A stretch of 64,000 nucleotides of DNA from contig CM067315.1 in NCBI GenBank assembly GCA_034231615.1, forward strand, positions 34,836,059 to 34,900,058. The letters run 5' to 3'. Positions 19,365-31,440 of the stretch are shown here, piece by piece. The notes under the pieces were generated by a model, which saw only the letters and a program-made list of their open reading frames with translations, did no database searches and had not been told where the DNA came from. Each line of letters begins with the position of its first letter. Within the stretch, counting starts at the first letter, position 1. The translations under genes and the position numbers were made by a program. Source of the stretch: Meghimatium bilineatum (Eukaryota; Mollusca; Gastropoda; Stylommatophora; Philomycidae).

Positions 19365-20990
19365 TTAGCCCTGGTCTGCCACAGGGATCGCCTCTAACTC
19401 CTGTGCTTTTCAATGTAAACACAGTACATATCACTAGCAATCAAATCACAGATGCTGGCAGAACGATGTCGTACACTGATGACATCCTGGTGTATAGGTA
19501 GGGCAGAAATTAAGAAGAGTGCGTTGTGGAACTACAAAAGGAGCTAGACAGACTGTCGAATTGGTATAGAGACACAGGAGCAGTGGTAAATCCTTCTACG
19601 GAATTCATGACATGGATTTTCTTGAACAATCATATTGTAAAGACAACCATGCCACATGTTTCATTGTCCGGGAAAAGTTTAGAAAGAACCAGGATGATGA
19701 GATATCTGGGTGTGTTTTTTGACAGGGGAGTCTGAGTTTCAGGGAACATGTTAACCACATTATCATAAGGGCAGGCAAAGGCTTAGCAGCAATGAAGGTT
19801 ATGGCTGCTGCGCAGTGTGAGCAGAGGTTGTTATTTCTTTTGTACCAAGGCTTGGGTGGTGGCTGTGGTGGAATATGCACTGGCAATTCTGACTTTTAGC
19901 CAAACTCAGATCGAACGACTGGATAGAATCCAGAATACAGCAATGCATATCATACTTGGGTGCACAAGAGCTATGCAGTACCTACTTGACTGTCCAACAG
20001 CAGAGCACAGATTACAGTATTGCCGCACATGGGAGTACCTTCAAATACATGCAGATAAGGAACACCTGTTGCATTCCGAAATACAGAAAGTTAAAGGCAG
20101 CAGACTTAAGAGAGGGAAGTCATGGATGAGACATGCTGAGGATGTCATATAAAGCGTGTGCAGATTGTAAGATGTGGCAGCAAGTGTGGAATGGATAAGT
20201 CTACCCACATATTTCGAAACTTGCTTGAGAGTAGTAATATCACTTAGAAGGGAATGCAGAGAATGGTGTCCCACAGCTGTGGAGAAAGAAGTGCAGGCTT
20301 TGGTCAGTGAGAATGCCAAAGAGGAGGATGTGATTATATACACCGATAAATCTGTGATTAGACTTGTTCGCAGTGCTTGGACCTTCACAGCTCAGTGCGC
20401 AGGTAAAACGATCAGAGAGGAGAGTGGTGCCTTTGCGGTTACTACGAGTAGCATGAACATGGAGACTATGGTGGTGACCAGGGCATTTAAGAGGGTATGC
20501 ACACAGAAGGTAACTCAGGTCTGCATCTTGAGTGACTCTATGAGTATGATTATGAAGGTACAAGTGTGTCTCGGATGCGAACAGTGGATTGAAGCCTTGA
20601 GAAAGGATAGGCTGAAAGTGGTTACATTTATTTTCGTGCCAGGACATGTGGGTGCTCGAGGCAATAAAAGAGCAGATCAACTGGCATCATGCCCAATTGT
20701 GGCACAGGGTGATAGGGCAATGGATTGAGCTGACCTTTTGAACTCCTAAAGAGATATAGCATGCGAGAATGAGACTAGTGTGGATGATGATTCCTTTTCC
20801 ATGGCCAGGATTAAAGATCAGGGTTTGAAATGCGGTGTTGCTAAAGTGAACATTTTGGAGGGTGCAGAAGAATGAAGGTCAACCAGCATATGACCGGTAC
20901 TGTCAGCAGAAGTGTAATTCCGGATACACTCAGGGAGAGATTGGAGCAACTATGGATGTGTCCAGTTTGCAGTGATGATGATTCGATGAC
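19365..20990 (+). mobile_element. LINE remnant with polymerase and RNase H (second I-like lineage)
   Basis: Polymerase motif LPQGSPLTPVLFNV lies near 19375, and the catalytic box reads YTDDILVY near 19470. The thumb (VEYALAILTFSQTQIERLDR) and RNase H follow. The first RNase H motif is damaged (YTDKSV instead of TDGS). LSDSMS and FVPGHVGARGNKRADQLAS are kept. It is split into several frames (19526-19735, 19817-20152, 20174-20728), so inactive. It belongs to the same lineage as 62170-64000. Confidence 0.8.
20174..20728 (+). pseudogene. LINE RNase H domain fragment
   Basis: A 184-codon frame carries the four RNase H blocks in order: YTDKSV (Gly changed to Lys), a Glu-containing TSSMNMETMVVTRAF, LSDSMS, and the GHVGARGNKRADQL loop. 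No zinc knuckle is seen downstream in frame. Confidence 0.7.
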
Positions 20991-21529
20991 TAACTAGCTA
21001 GAACAGGACTTGAATAAAGAGCAATGTAGATAGGAAAACAAGAGTACAGAGAGAAGAGTCATGTGCTCCTAAATGTCTGTTTATTCTTCATTCTTTACCT
21101 AAGCAGTCATATTCTTTTTATATAGAAAATATAGAACATTGATCATTTACCATTTGAATTTTAGAGTAAGTAGGAAGAGAAAAGGATAATTCTGTGTGTT
21201 CATTGTAGAAGCTGATCGACTTTGTGTTTTGAGTAAGTACAACTGTTATACAGTTTTACCAGTCTCACTTGTTGATTGTACTACTAGTAATAAAAGAGCT
21301 GCCTAATGTCCAAGACATTTAACTACTCTAGTTTGAGCAGTGACCAAATAAAGTACTACTTACTGAAGCTGTGGCTGTTTCTCTTGGTTGCACTTTTACT
21401 GGAGAACTCATAATACGGCGGATTGATGTTAATGATGATGACGACAGAGAGATGGTTAGTAATCCACTTGTCGCGAAATAAATCTGAAGACATTGAGAAT
21501 CATAATCATTAAGAATTTCATACTCAATT
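20991..21529. other. No recognisable gene
   Basis: AT-rich, with short frames only. I recognise neither a host exon nor a repeat. Confidence 0.35.
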
Positions 21530-21780
21530 TGAGAATTATAAAATGGTACATCTATTCTATATTAATGTATGGCTCAGAAACATGGACAATAAACAACAGG
21601 CTCAAAGACATGGACAATAAACAATACAACTAGAAGACAGAATTGATCTCTTTGAAATGTGGATATATAGAAGAATAGGGAGAACATCATGGAAAGAGAA
21701 GAAAATAAAGAAAGAAGTTATAAAAACACTTCGCATACAGATAAATGATGCAATCATCTAAAGAAGTTCTAGAGGAAGGC
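21530..21780 (+). mobile_element. LINE remnant (YGSETWT type)
   Basis: It encodes YSILMYGSETWT and KREKKIKKEVIKTLR-like residues of a LINE thumb. The same stretch recurs at 26510-26700. Confidence 0.6.
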
Positions 21781-21784
21781 TTAC

Positions 21785-23545
21785 CACATTGTTCTGCTTT
21801 GAGCTGCACACTCTTTCTTATTTACATTAATGACCTAGCCAAGAATATCAAAGCTGACAAAAACTCCCTATGCTGATGATCTAACAATATGGCAGAGCCA
21901 TGAGAATGTTGAAAGTGCAGCCAAAAGACTAAATGAAGATTTAAGAAGACTGCTCGAGTATTGTCAAACATGGAAGCTGAAAATAAACTGTGAGAAAACT
22001 GTCTATACCATCCTTATCAAGAGTCATAAAGTACCAAAGAAAGTATCAGTCTATGGTTAGAAACACAAAAATTGCCAAGAGAATGTCACGCTTGAAGCTT
22101 GCCATAAAAAATAATGTAGAAAATGTCAAAAATAAAGCAGTTATGGCTACTGAAAATACTCACTGGCACATCTTAGGGATCAGACAAGAATACCCTTTGA
22201 TGACTATATCTTATGGTTACATACTTTCTGCTTTAGAATATAACAGTGCACTCCTCACAACTTGTTCCAAGACAAATGTAGAATCTCTAGACAAGAGTGC
22301 AGAACAATGACCTATGACTTATTAGTGGAGCAATGAGATCTACACCAACAGCTGCATGTAAAATACATACAAATGTAGAACCCCTTGAGATACGGAGATG
22401 TATGGCTGCAATGGAGGTTTATGAAAAAAGCAAAAGAATGAACAAACACCACCCAAATATATTTTGTAGAAAACTGACAACTAAACCACAGAATAAAACA
22501 AAAGTCAGTCCTCAGCCATGTCAATGAAATCACCTCACAAGAACTGCAAAGTGCAGAAAAATGTTTACCCCCACACACTTTTTTAATTGCCAGAAGTCAA
22601 GACACAATTACCTGGTAAGAGATAATGCAACGAAACGTTATGACCCAATAAGTCTTATGAAAGCAACACAGAAACACCTACCCAGAACAATGGGTTCATG
22701 TCTATGCTGATGGTTCTGCTTTCAAAGCCACCATCAAAGCAGGTTATGGTGTCTATATAGAATATCCAGACAAAATATCTGATGATTGTTTGATGTCTTT
22801 GGGGAGATATGTTTAACTATGAAGCTGAAACAGCACTAGAAGTTGCCTTGTACCACCTGAAGACCATATTTGATGTCTTTAAATCAAAGGTTCAAAACAT
22901 TGTGATTTTTACAGACTCTATGCTCTTCAAGCACTAGAATGTGATGGACATTCTGAGTAGTTCAAATATATCATCATGCAAACCAGCTGCTTATTATGAA
23001 GTCAGCATTGTTATGCAGTGGATTCCTGGCCACTCAAACACACCTGGCAATGACAAGGCAGACAGACTAGCAAAGAAGGGATCACAAGTACAGCATATAC
23101 ACAAACAATCATGCACACGGTTAAAATAATTTTGAAATCTGTGAACAAAGAGAATTGGATGAACAGATGGCCATGGGAAATACTGGGAGAGAGAAATCTA
23201 TAAACATATGACTAACCCAAATCCTAATGACAACATCAACCTCCTGGGAAGGATGGACTAGAGTAACACTTTCCGACTTCACACACATGTACAGCTTAAC
23301 GCTCGCCTGAACAGAATACACAACACACTCCAGGGTGCCGGCTGTGCACTAATCCCTATGAAACTGTTGACCACTACTTTTTTTAATGTCCAGCGCTGGA
23401 TGACATCAGGAAAATGCTTCTCCCTCCAAAGTCAGATAAATGGAACACATTATATGGAACAAAACAACAGCTAACAAACACTGAAAAAATATATCTCACA
23501 ATGGCATTGGGTCAAAGGGCATGATCCCATGGAAAGCTGGACAGC
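21785..23545 (+). mobile_element. I-like LINE remnant, polymerase to 3' end
   Basis: Segments in order: TLFLIYINDLAKNIKADKNS, YADDLTIWQSHENVESAAKR, VHVYADGSAFKATIKAGYGV (22690), FNYEAETALEVALYHLK (22815) and IVMQWIPGHSNTPGNDKADR (23008). A last part shared with 55578-55830 includes NRIHNTLQGAGCALIP. There are many frameshifts and a gap between polymerase and RNase H. Confidence 0.8.
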
Positions 23546-23599
23546 ATTCAACCAACACTTTGTATGAAGAAATAATTATTAAAGAAAGTAAAAATTAAA

Positions 23600-23830
23600 A
23601 CAATAAATATTTGGGACATATTAAAAGATATGACACCTTGGTGAATACCTTACTTGTGGGTAAAGTTGAAGGGAGGTAAGCAGAGATATAAGTGGACGAA
23701 TAACATCATGAGATAGATTGTTATAGTCTAGCAGAGTGCACCACCAAGACAAGAGATAGGGATATTGGAGGCCTGTTGCAGCCAACCTTCGTTGCAGAGA
23801 TGGCACTTGATGACGATGACTCAAGTTGAT
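23600..23830 (+). mobile_element. LINE 3'-end remnant (NITRW type)
   Basis: GGACATATTAAAAGATATGA, AGAGATATAAGTGGACGAAT, then TCTAGCAGAGTGCACCACCA, parallel to 28975-29225. Confidence 0.7.
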
Positions 23831-25170
23831 TCTAAGAAAGGGGTAAAAAGAGTTTCAAGTTGCTCTTGTGTGAATGCCAGGGTTAGCAAATAACCAAGAT
23901 CTTAAAGTACCTCCTTGTGGTGCATCCTGGAAATGGTCATACCATGGATATTGTGGTGATTCTGGCTAACACTTTTAGAGATCATGTTTGTGAAGGCTAT
24001 AGATGGAATGAGAATCAATTTCTCCAGCACATCTCAAATGACACAGTCATCGTCACTAACGTCACATAGTGACACAAGGCATTCTGGCTCAAACATTTGG
24101 AATGCATTAAACGGGCAACCAATGTCAATATATGGATAGAGCTATTGTGAAGTAGAGAGTACACACTGGATACCTCTAGAGAAAGCAACATGTGCTAGAG
24201 GACTGCGTCATGTAATGGAAATACCAAAGTGACAACGAAATCTCAATTGTCCAGCACAAGACCAGGCAGCTGTTCATGGTTGAGAACACACAGAAGTCAA
24301 AACAATGTATCCAATAGCAATGTTTCACCACAATTGAACATCATTCAAAGTGGAGGCCATGATTCAGGTATTGGTCACTTGAACATGTTCTCCTGAGTAT
24401 AGAAAAAAGCAATGAATAAAGCTTTCAATTGTACTAGGGAAAAGTTTGAAGCAAATGTTAGGAAGCACATACTGTTTAAACTCTTTAACAGAAGCAGTGT
24501 CAAGACTCAGGCTAGGGACAAGATAGAAGGCGAGCAAGCCATTGCCTTTGACAAGAGCTAAACCTAGTCTAACTGAGCTGTCACCATTGCCCAGCATGAC
24601 TTACAGAGAAAATAGGGTTCAGAACCCAAAGGTACAGGGGGCAATGATATTGTCTTTCTTACAAAGCTGCAAAGCTACTAGTCCAAAGTAGGCATAATCT
24701 ATACATATTTTTTTGAGTGATTATACACATGACGAAGAGTCAAAACATAGACTGTGCTTGGTGATGAAAGCCCACATTGAAAGGCCACATCACAGTCACA
24801 AATTTTGTTCAAATCCCAGACTGGGCGTTTGGTGGTGACGGCGCTATAGGTGGCACAGAACTAGATCTCGTCTACAAAGACGTAGCAACACTAGTCTAAT
24901 TCGACTTTCGCCATTGTATAACTGATCACGGCTCATACAGAAGAAATTAGGTATGATGTCTACTAGGCCTAGGGACAAGGTGAAGGTGTCTTCCTAGTCT
25001 ACATAGGGAATAGTTCGCCGGCAGCGAAACGCATCGTCGCACATCATTCATCATAATTCATAGTCATGAGCAAATTGCTGTAATTTCTGGAGATAGTGAC
25101 AAACAAAATCAAAGAAAATATTTGTGTTTATAACAGCAATCGATAATAGCAATGTAATATTAGCATGTGT
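23831..25170. other. No recognisable gene or repeat
   Basis: About 1.3 kb without similarity that I can name. It would be intron or upstream flank of the LYPLA-like gene if the candidate first exon at 25176-25223 is right. Confidence 0.35.
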
Positions 25171-25175
25171 CATAC

Positions 25176-25223
25176 CTGATTATTCCTTAACAAGTTCAAG
25201 TTGGACAGAATTGAACTGCACAT
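25176..25223 (-). CDS. Candidate first coding exon of the LYPLA-like gene
   Basis: ATG followed by 15 codons (MCSSILSNLNLLRNNQ) and a good donor CAG|GTATGA, ending in the phase 0 that the exon at 19162 needs. Vertebrate LYPLA1 also begins Met-Cys, with Cys2 palmitoylated. Against it: poor start context, no P..AI...K.TA block before LIFLHG, and an overlapping short frame in another phase. Another exon may be missing. Confidence 0.22.
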
Positions 25224-25629
25224 CGATGCAGACGATCGTAGATTCGTAGTCCAGGGTTGCCAGATTTAATTTCTCATTGAAAGCCATACTGTACTAGAAA
25301 AGAGCCAGAAAACAAACATTTTAACACTTTTACTCTAATTACTTGCTATGGTCGGTTGATCTATGTCCTAATAAGCGCAGTCGCAAAACACCCATTATTC
25401 CTGAAACATAGGTTTATTGATTATTTATTTGATGGAGAACCGTTTTAACCTTTTAGGCTGCAAATAGTGTTCAAAAAACGGAGCGATTTAAATCACAAAT
25501 AGTGATTTAGTTAGTGAAATAGTTGCTGCGGCTTAGTACATGAAGAGTTATCTCCATCCCCAACGGCAGGTTGCTGCCATGGGACAAACCTTTACCTTAG
25601 TGACTTAAGAAACAAAACACACGAAGAAT

Positions 25630-26045
25630 ATGTTTCAAACGTCATAAGAAAACGCAGATGGAAATACCTGGATCACATTTTAAGATTAGATGAAAATATA
25701 ATAAAACCAACAAGCCCTCATGTGGACACCCGGGGGTTAAAAAAAACCGAGGAAGACCTAAAGCAACCCTAAAAAACACCATACTTAAAGAAAGGGAGAT
25801 TAGGTATTAGGTCTGCTGATTATCCTCTTCGCACACCGGACGCGTCCATAGGTGTTCCGATCTCCGCTTCAGTAAATCTCTCAGGATATAGCAGCTGATG
25901 GTTCCGGTTCTATGTTGGTTCACTGCTATTTTTGAAGTCTTTGTAGAAGGGGAGATAACAGGCTGCAAGAACTAAAACTGCAGGCAGTGGACCACAACAC
26001 ATGGAGAATCAAAACCTCTGCCCTGTGTGCCGCTTGCGGCACAAA
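25630..26045 (+). mobile_element. LINE C-terminal remnant, interrupted
   Basis: RRRWKYLDHILRLDENI at 25655 and AVDHNTWRIKTSALCA at 25985 are the two ends of a typical LINE C-terminus. About 130 bp of unrelated sequence (25805-25935) lies between them. Confidence 0.65.
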
Positions 26046-26139
26046 AGGAACTAAGTAAATAACTAATGACGTGTTTCAATTTCCAGCGTTCCTTCCTTTG
26101 CTTAGTGTAAATCTGGAGTTATATCGAACCAATTTATTT

Positions 26140-26375
26140 ATGTAACGGTAAGCAAAAAAGGGCATGTGCTGAGAAGAACACAGCTTGAACACTTAATAAC
26201 CACTGGAAAGATCAAAGGGAGAAGAGATAGAGGTCGACAAAGAGAAAAGTTACTAGATGGGCTTGTATCGTGGCACGGTAGAAACTCACCAACCGAGCTT
26301 ATTGACAACACACGAGACAGATAGTCGTGGAGAAACATGATCGCCTACGCCATTCGGCATGGCACTTGATTGATT
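26140..26375 (+). mobile_element. LINE 3'-end remnant (GRQREK type)
   Basis: LEHLITTGKIKGRRDRGRQR then NMIAYAIRHGT. The end recurs at 28393-28570 as RERQREKILYSLTTWHGKE and MIAYGTGMAPDD. Confidence 0.7.
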
Positions 26376-26509
26376 GAAGCAAAAAAGTTCACGGTGAACA
26401 GGGGTCAGCATATTTGTTTTTGTTATAAGAAAGATAGGCTAATATAAATGGCTAAAATTGCTAGAAGAACATGAAGAAAATATTGACATCTAAGCAAATT
26501 ACAAATTAT

Positions 26510-26985
26510 CTACAAATAAGAACTATAAAATGATATATCTATTCTATATTAGTGTAGGCCCTATAGTTCAGAAACATCAACAACTAGAAGACAGAATTGA
26601 GGACATTGAGATGTGAATATATAGAAAAACGCGAAGAAATTCATGTAAAGAGAAGAAAACGAAGAAAGAGGTTCTAACAACACTTCGTATTAAAAAGGAA
26701 CTATTAAAGGAAATAAGGATCAAGCAAATAAACTATTTTGGACATAGGGCATATTAAAAGACATGACCCCTTGTTGAAGACCTTGTAGAAGGATAAAGTT
26801 GACGAGAGGCTAGAAAGAGGTATGCTGAGACGCAATAGGAGAGAAACATCACGAGATGGATATATTACACCACTGAGTGCACTACCACAGCAAGAGACAG
26901 TGGATGTTAGAGGTTCATTGCCGCCAATCTGTGTTGCGGAGACGGAACTTGATGACGATAAGAAAGATGCAGACAGGAAAACGAA
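26510..26985 (+). mobile_element. LINE 3'-end remnant (NITRW type)
   Basis: It joins the thumb segment seen at 21530 to the 3' end seen at 23600. The two pieces 21530-21780 and 23600-23830 therefore belong to one LINE family. Confidence 0.7.
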
Positions 26986-27149
26986 TGTAGTTGTCTCAGA
27001 AATTCTCAAGTAAAAGAATTAAATTATAGCTGAAAAGGCAGGCACACATTTAGCAGCTTGTTTTCGAAGTATGAGTCTTTTCTATGCCTTTACTGCTACT
27101 ATAATTATCATGCCCATAGATAAAGGTGGGGGGGGGGGAATTGAAATTT

Positions 27150-28330
27150 AAAACCCCCTAACAAAACTACTGTTCAAAAAAAAATAAACGGAACATTGTT
27201 GCAGTGCTAATGGACAACAAATTTCAAACGTGTACCCACATTTTTTTTCAACCTTGGCATGCAGGATTTTTCAGACTTCAGCAATGAAATAATGTTCATT
27301 AAATTTGGTTTGGATTTTTATTCTTTGCGACGGAAGCCTCCGTTGCAGTAAGGTGTTCCTCTGTCCTCTATCAGAGAACGGCATCTCCTTAACATGGATC
27401 TAATTAGCGGTTGAATCTATTGTTGTTGGATTGCTGTCCACTCTTATCGCAATGCAAAAGACAACTGTAGGATATTGACTGGAGCCACGTCACTCAGGCG
27501 GATTTGTCTGTCGAGTTAATTCCATAAATGTTCTATGGGGGTTCATGTCTGATGACACTACTGGCTACGAAATGGTCTGGACGTTGTTGTCAGCGAGAAA
27601 CTGGGTAGTGAGTTGTGCCACATTAGGTCGAACGTAATCCTGCTGAAAAATTGATCCGGTCGGTAAGAACATGGTGTCTGTAGAGTATTGCGTGAAACAA
27701 GGTAATGAAGTTTTGCTAATACCAAGAGACACACATAGGCCCACACACAAAAATCGACGTTTCGACTGAAAGGCCTTTATCAAAGATAACATACACATAT
27801 ATATCAAAAACGACAAGTAGGGACGATATAACTAGCACTCACATTTCTAGCGAAATTTCCGAAAGGTTAGAAATTAGGTCAGAGGTAACACAAATTCTAG
27901 CTGTTATTCTAGCCCCAAAAACCAGCGTTGTGCAGCCGGTTTCTCACCGTTTGATCTGAAATTCGATGAGCTGCTGGTATTGAGTGGATTGTGGATGACA
28001 GGTGCAAATCGATTCCTGAGGTGATGCAGCCGTATGAAGCGATCTTCGTCAGGAGTTGTGACTCTGGATCTTCTACTACGCGGCCAGTCTGCCCCTGAGC
28101 CAAAAGTTGAAATCGACTCCAAAAGCGAAGAATAGTGCTTCTAACCATATTAAATTATCTGGCCACTACATTTTGTGATTGTCCAGTCCGTAAGCGTCCA
28201 ATTATGATGTATCGTTGAACCAGTGAGATGAGCCATAATTGTGCATAGAACTTTCAACTTAATTTATTCGAGGACCGCCAATCTTTTATATGCATTCAAT
28301 AATATGGTCAGAGAGTTTTGTGTTCATTAA
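27150..28330 (-). mobile_element. Tc1-like DNA transposon, broken
   Basis: On the minus strand the N-terminal part (27904-28148) encodes a paired helix-turn-helix region: RSTILRFWSRFQL, then RVTTPDEDRFIRLHHLRNRF, in two overlapping frames after a frameshift. The C-terminal part (27300-27680) keeps DYVRPNVAQ and NPIEHLWN-like sequence and RSMLRRC. The middle of the DDE domain is replaced by the element at 27680-27905. Terminal inverted repeats could not be made out with confidence. Confidence 0.75.
27680..27905 (-). repeat. Hammerhead-motif repeat, second copy, inside Tc1-like transposon
   Basis: The reverse complement of 27754-27781 reads GATAAAGGCCTTTCAGTCGA then AACGTCGA. Flanks match 1640-1852 (CTGACCTAATTTCTAACC before it, GCAAAACTTCATTACC after it). 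It interrupts the transposase frame. Confidence 0.55.
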
Positions 28331-28344
28331 GTTTCATGGGATTC

Positions 28345-28750
28345 TCATGAACCTGTCACGATTGTCCAAGAATACATTGTGTCATAGTTTATAACAGGCA
28401 AAATTAAAGGCAACAGTGACAGAGAGCGACAACGTGAGAAAATATTATACAGTTTGACAACTTGGCACGGCAAGGAAACAACGATCTTGTTACATAATGC
28501 TGGAGATAGAGAGCTGTGGAATGCCATGATCGCCTACGGCACCGGCATGGCACCTGATGATAATTATGATGATGGTTGACAAATTTGCTGCAATATCTGT
28601 GTCTTTTGGATAGACACATCCGACTTCAGCAGTATTTATGTGACCCTATTACTGGGATAGGACAGACAACGCCACCCAATTACCTCCTTGACCGCCTCTT
28701 ACAACAAGCATGATAGGTAAATAGTGTTGCAATTATTTGCTACAATTATG
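28345..28750 (-). repeat. B-type SINE-like, split
   Basis: The tail side (AATACATTGTGTCATAGTTTA) ends at about 28392. The rest (TTGCTGCAATATCTGTGTCT to GTGTTGCAATTATTTGCTAC) starts near 28575. A LINE 3' piece lies between. Confidence 0.75.
28393..28570 (+). mobile_element. LINE 3'-end remnant inside a SINE
   Basis: It encodes TGKIKGNSDRERQREKILYS and MIAYGTGMAPDD, as at 26140-26375. It sits in the middle of a B-type copy. Confidence 0.7.
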
Positions 28751-28924
28751 TGCATGAAACACACCGGCGACATTGAGTGCTAGAAAACGTAAAATGTGTG
28801 CCTCCAACCTTGGGAAAGTTTGTCAAAAGCTAATTAAAAGTAGTGATATTTTTGTACACAATTCCTCCTCCTAATCATTAGCGACGTATTATGTACGGCG
28901 GATGAAAACATATTATGAAAACAA

Positions 28925-29235
28925 ATAAAGATGTGCTAAAGACACTTAATATGAAGAAAGAACTACTAAGAAGAAATAAAGATCAGGCAAATAAAATACT
29001 TTGGACACATTAAAAGACATGACACCCTATTGAAGGCCTTACTTGAGGGTAATGTCAAAGGGAAGCGAGCAAGAGGTAGGCAGAGATACAAGTGGGAGAG
29101 TAACATCACACGATGGACAGGTTACAGTCTAGCATAGTGCACCACCAAGACAAGAGACAGGCGATGTTGGAAATACGTTGCAGCCAACCTTCGTTGCGGA
29201 GACGGCACTTAATGATGCTGGGTGATGATTTACGG
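28925..29235 (+). mobile_element. LINE 3'-end remnant (NITRW type), best copy
   Basis: IKYFGHIKRHDTLLKALLEG, RQRYKWESNITRWTGYSLA, then TTKTRDRRCW. It is the most readable copy of this 3' end. Confidence 0.75.
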
Positions 29236-29506
29236 CACCGTGAGTAGATAATATCAATAACGTTGTATTAGAAAATCAAGCTACACTATTTGTTCACATT
29301 TAATAGAAGTTGCAACCACATAAGAGCCCCACATGATTATCATAGTTCTAAAAAACGTGCGATAATCCTGTATCAACATTTTCCTGAAATATTTCTACCT
29401 CTTCTCTCTTTCTGTATCAACATACTCCTGCAACTTTCTACCTCTTCTCTCTTCCTTTAAAAGGAAAGTCTTTAAACGTTGTAGATGATTGACTTCACTG
29501 TACTCT

Positions 29507-29945
29507 TCTTCTTCTTCGGCGATCATTACTCAGTCAGGTTGGGGCTCCGAATTCTATGATATAGGCTGCTGTCTGTTTTAGAGTGTCCACTGTGCCATAC
29601 AGTTTCTCTTCAACACTGATTGGGGTGGGCCATGTCTTGTTTCTCAGGTCTGCATACTGGGGACATTCTTGTAGGATATGTTCTGCTGTCATATTCGCAG
29701 GGCTGCAATGGCAGAGCCCAGTTGTAGTATTTTGAATTTGGTGTACAAATGATGTCTCATTTTGTTGTGACCAGTTCTGAGGCGCAGCAGGATAACCTGG
29801 TCTCTTCAGGACAGTTGGTAATACCCGTCATCTGCATTATATTTGGGGTGGTCTTCTTTCCACTTTTTGTTATAGTTGTCTTTAATGATGGTCTTCACTT
29901 CTTCATAACTGACTAGATAAGTCTTCTTGAGGTAACTTCACTGTA
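29507..29945 (-). mobile_element. I-like LINE 3' end with (GAAGAAGAAG) tail
   Basis: At low coordinates the minus strand ends GATCGCCGAAGAAGAAGAAG. Inside, the protein RLRTGHNKMRHHLYTKFKI and NISYKNVPSMQT-like residues match the end of the 8737-11382 protein. Confidence 0.8.
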
Positions 29946-30404
29946 CTCGATTTCCCATATATACTCTGTCACTCTCAACGAAGCGGATTTTCCTCTAAGT
30001 TTTCACTATTATCATTTACTACATATTATATAAATATCAGTGTATCTTTTTCTAACAACAATTACGCTATATCTACGGGAACATTATTTTTCCTTATTTG
30101 AATGGTGGGTCAAAAGTTACTTTTGTGTTATTAATTTTGTAAAAACCAAGATAAAAGACTAATCAAGGATAATGAATTCTCTGAGGCAAATCAAACTAAG
30201 CAAAAATTTTGGAAATTTGGCCTTTATAAAACCAATATGGCAATTCTGAATTGTACGTAGCAGCAACAGGAAGACACTTACAGGAAGACACTAAGTTCTC
30301 GCGAGATATCAATAATCAGCATCATCATCATAAAATGCCGTCTTCGCATAGAAGGTTGGTTGCAACCACGGTCACCTGGAGATGACAAGCATGATAAATG
30401 GACT

Positions 30405-30600
30405 GCATGATACCATGGTTGCTGGTACCCTCTCAGCCTGATATATCTGACTTCATCACCCGTGTTTGCGAGGGCAGGACTGTGTCGATATTGCGAATGC
30501 CCCGACCAATCTTAGTTTCCAGTCTCTTTTGGCTGGACTAAGCCCCATATCCACTTCAAGGAGTTGGCTTCGATGGGGACGACACCCCTCCCATTTATTA
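30405..30600. repeat. Dispersed repeat E
   Basis: It matches 51590-51778 (GGTTGCTGGT, CCAATCTTAGTTTCCAGTCT, GGCTGGACTAAGC, CCACTTCAAGGAGTTGGC). Nature unknown. Confidence 0.65.
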
Positions 30601-30679
30601 CCTTGAAAAAAGCTGGTATTTTGTTATTTTAATTTTTCTCCAGCCTAAAGGAACTGCATGTACTTGAAAAATAATTATA

Positions 30680-30905
30680 ATCATCAAATCCATAACCCCT
30701 CATGTCGTGGGGGTGCCACTCTGAAAACAGCAAAAAAATTCCGCCATGCCTTCCTTTTCTTAGTTCCCTGGTTAAGTGTGGAAAATCTTAATCCTGTCCA
30801 ATCTTTAATATTATCAATCCATACTTTCTTTTTTTTCCACTGTATGATAGTTTTGGAAAGGAAATAATGCCTCATCACGTGACCAGACCACACAATCATT
30901 CACGG
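30680..30905 (-). mobile_element. LINE 3'-end remnant
   Basis: The minus frame GHVMRHYFLSKTIIQWKKKK, VWIDNIKDWTGLRFSTLNQG is the same type as 3225-3500. Confidence 0.7.
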
Positions 30906-31059
30906 ACAAACATAATCAAATATATTAGCCTATATTCTTGTTTTAAAATAATATAAACCATGTATTAATAGCGCCAGCACCAGAACGTTCCCGGATCAGT
31001 TATTGGCAGTGACCGTGACTAAAATTTTAGCTTAAAAGAATATCACACATACACAAATT

Positions 31060-31440
31060 ACTCCAGAATAAAATTTGATGTAAACAAGCTGAAATGCCCA
31101 AAAGTCACGGAAATGTTTCAGGAAAAATTCGGTGGTAAATTTGCAACAATTTTATTCAAGACGATATCGATACAAAGAGTATCACATATATCAAATGGTT
31201 TACACACATCAGCAGACTACCATCAGACAGCATATAGAAGAAAGCTATGCTACAAAGATACAGTAAAGGCAGACTTAGAGGCTGATCCAACAGTCCATGG
31301 GCTCATGTCCTTTGACCCAAGATTTAGAGGCCGACCACGAAACCGATGGACCACAGAAATAAAAGAGCGACAAATTCCACAATATACTCAGCACACACGA
31401 GGGTCATTTCCAGAAAACTTATACCACTGACGCTGAAAGG
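31060..31440 (+). mobile_element. LINE pieces (endonuclease-polymerase linker; basic C-terminus)
   Basis: VNKLKCPKVTEMFQEKFGGK near 31080 resembles the linker after the LINE endonuclease. At 31276-31430 it gives DPTVHGLMSFDPRFRGRPRN, partly matching 35158 and 56168. Confidence 0.5.

Noticed and set aside
25176-25290. Minus-strand short frame MAFNEKLNLATLDYESTIVC...
   Set aside because: Only 35 codons with no similarity that I recognise. It overlaps the candidate first exon in another phase and cannot be supported as a gene.
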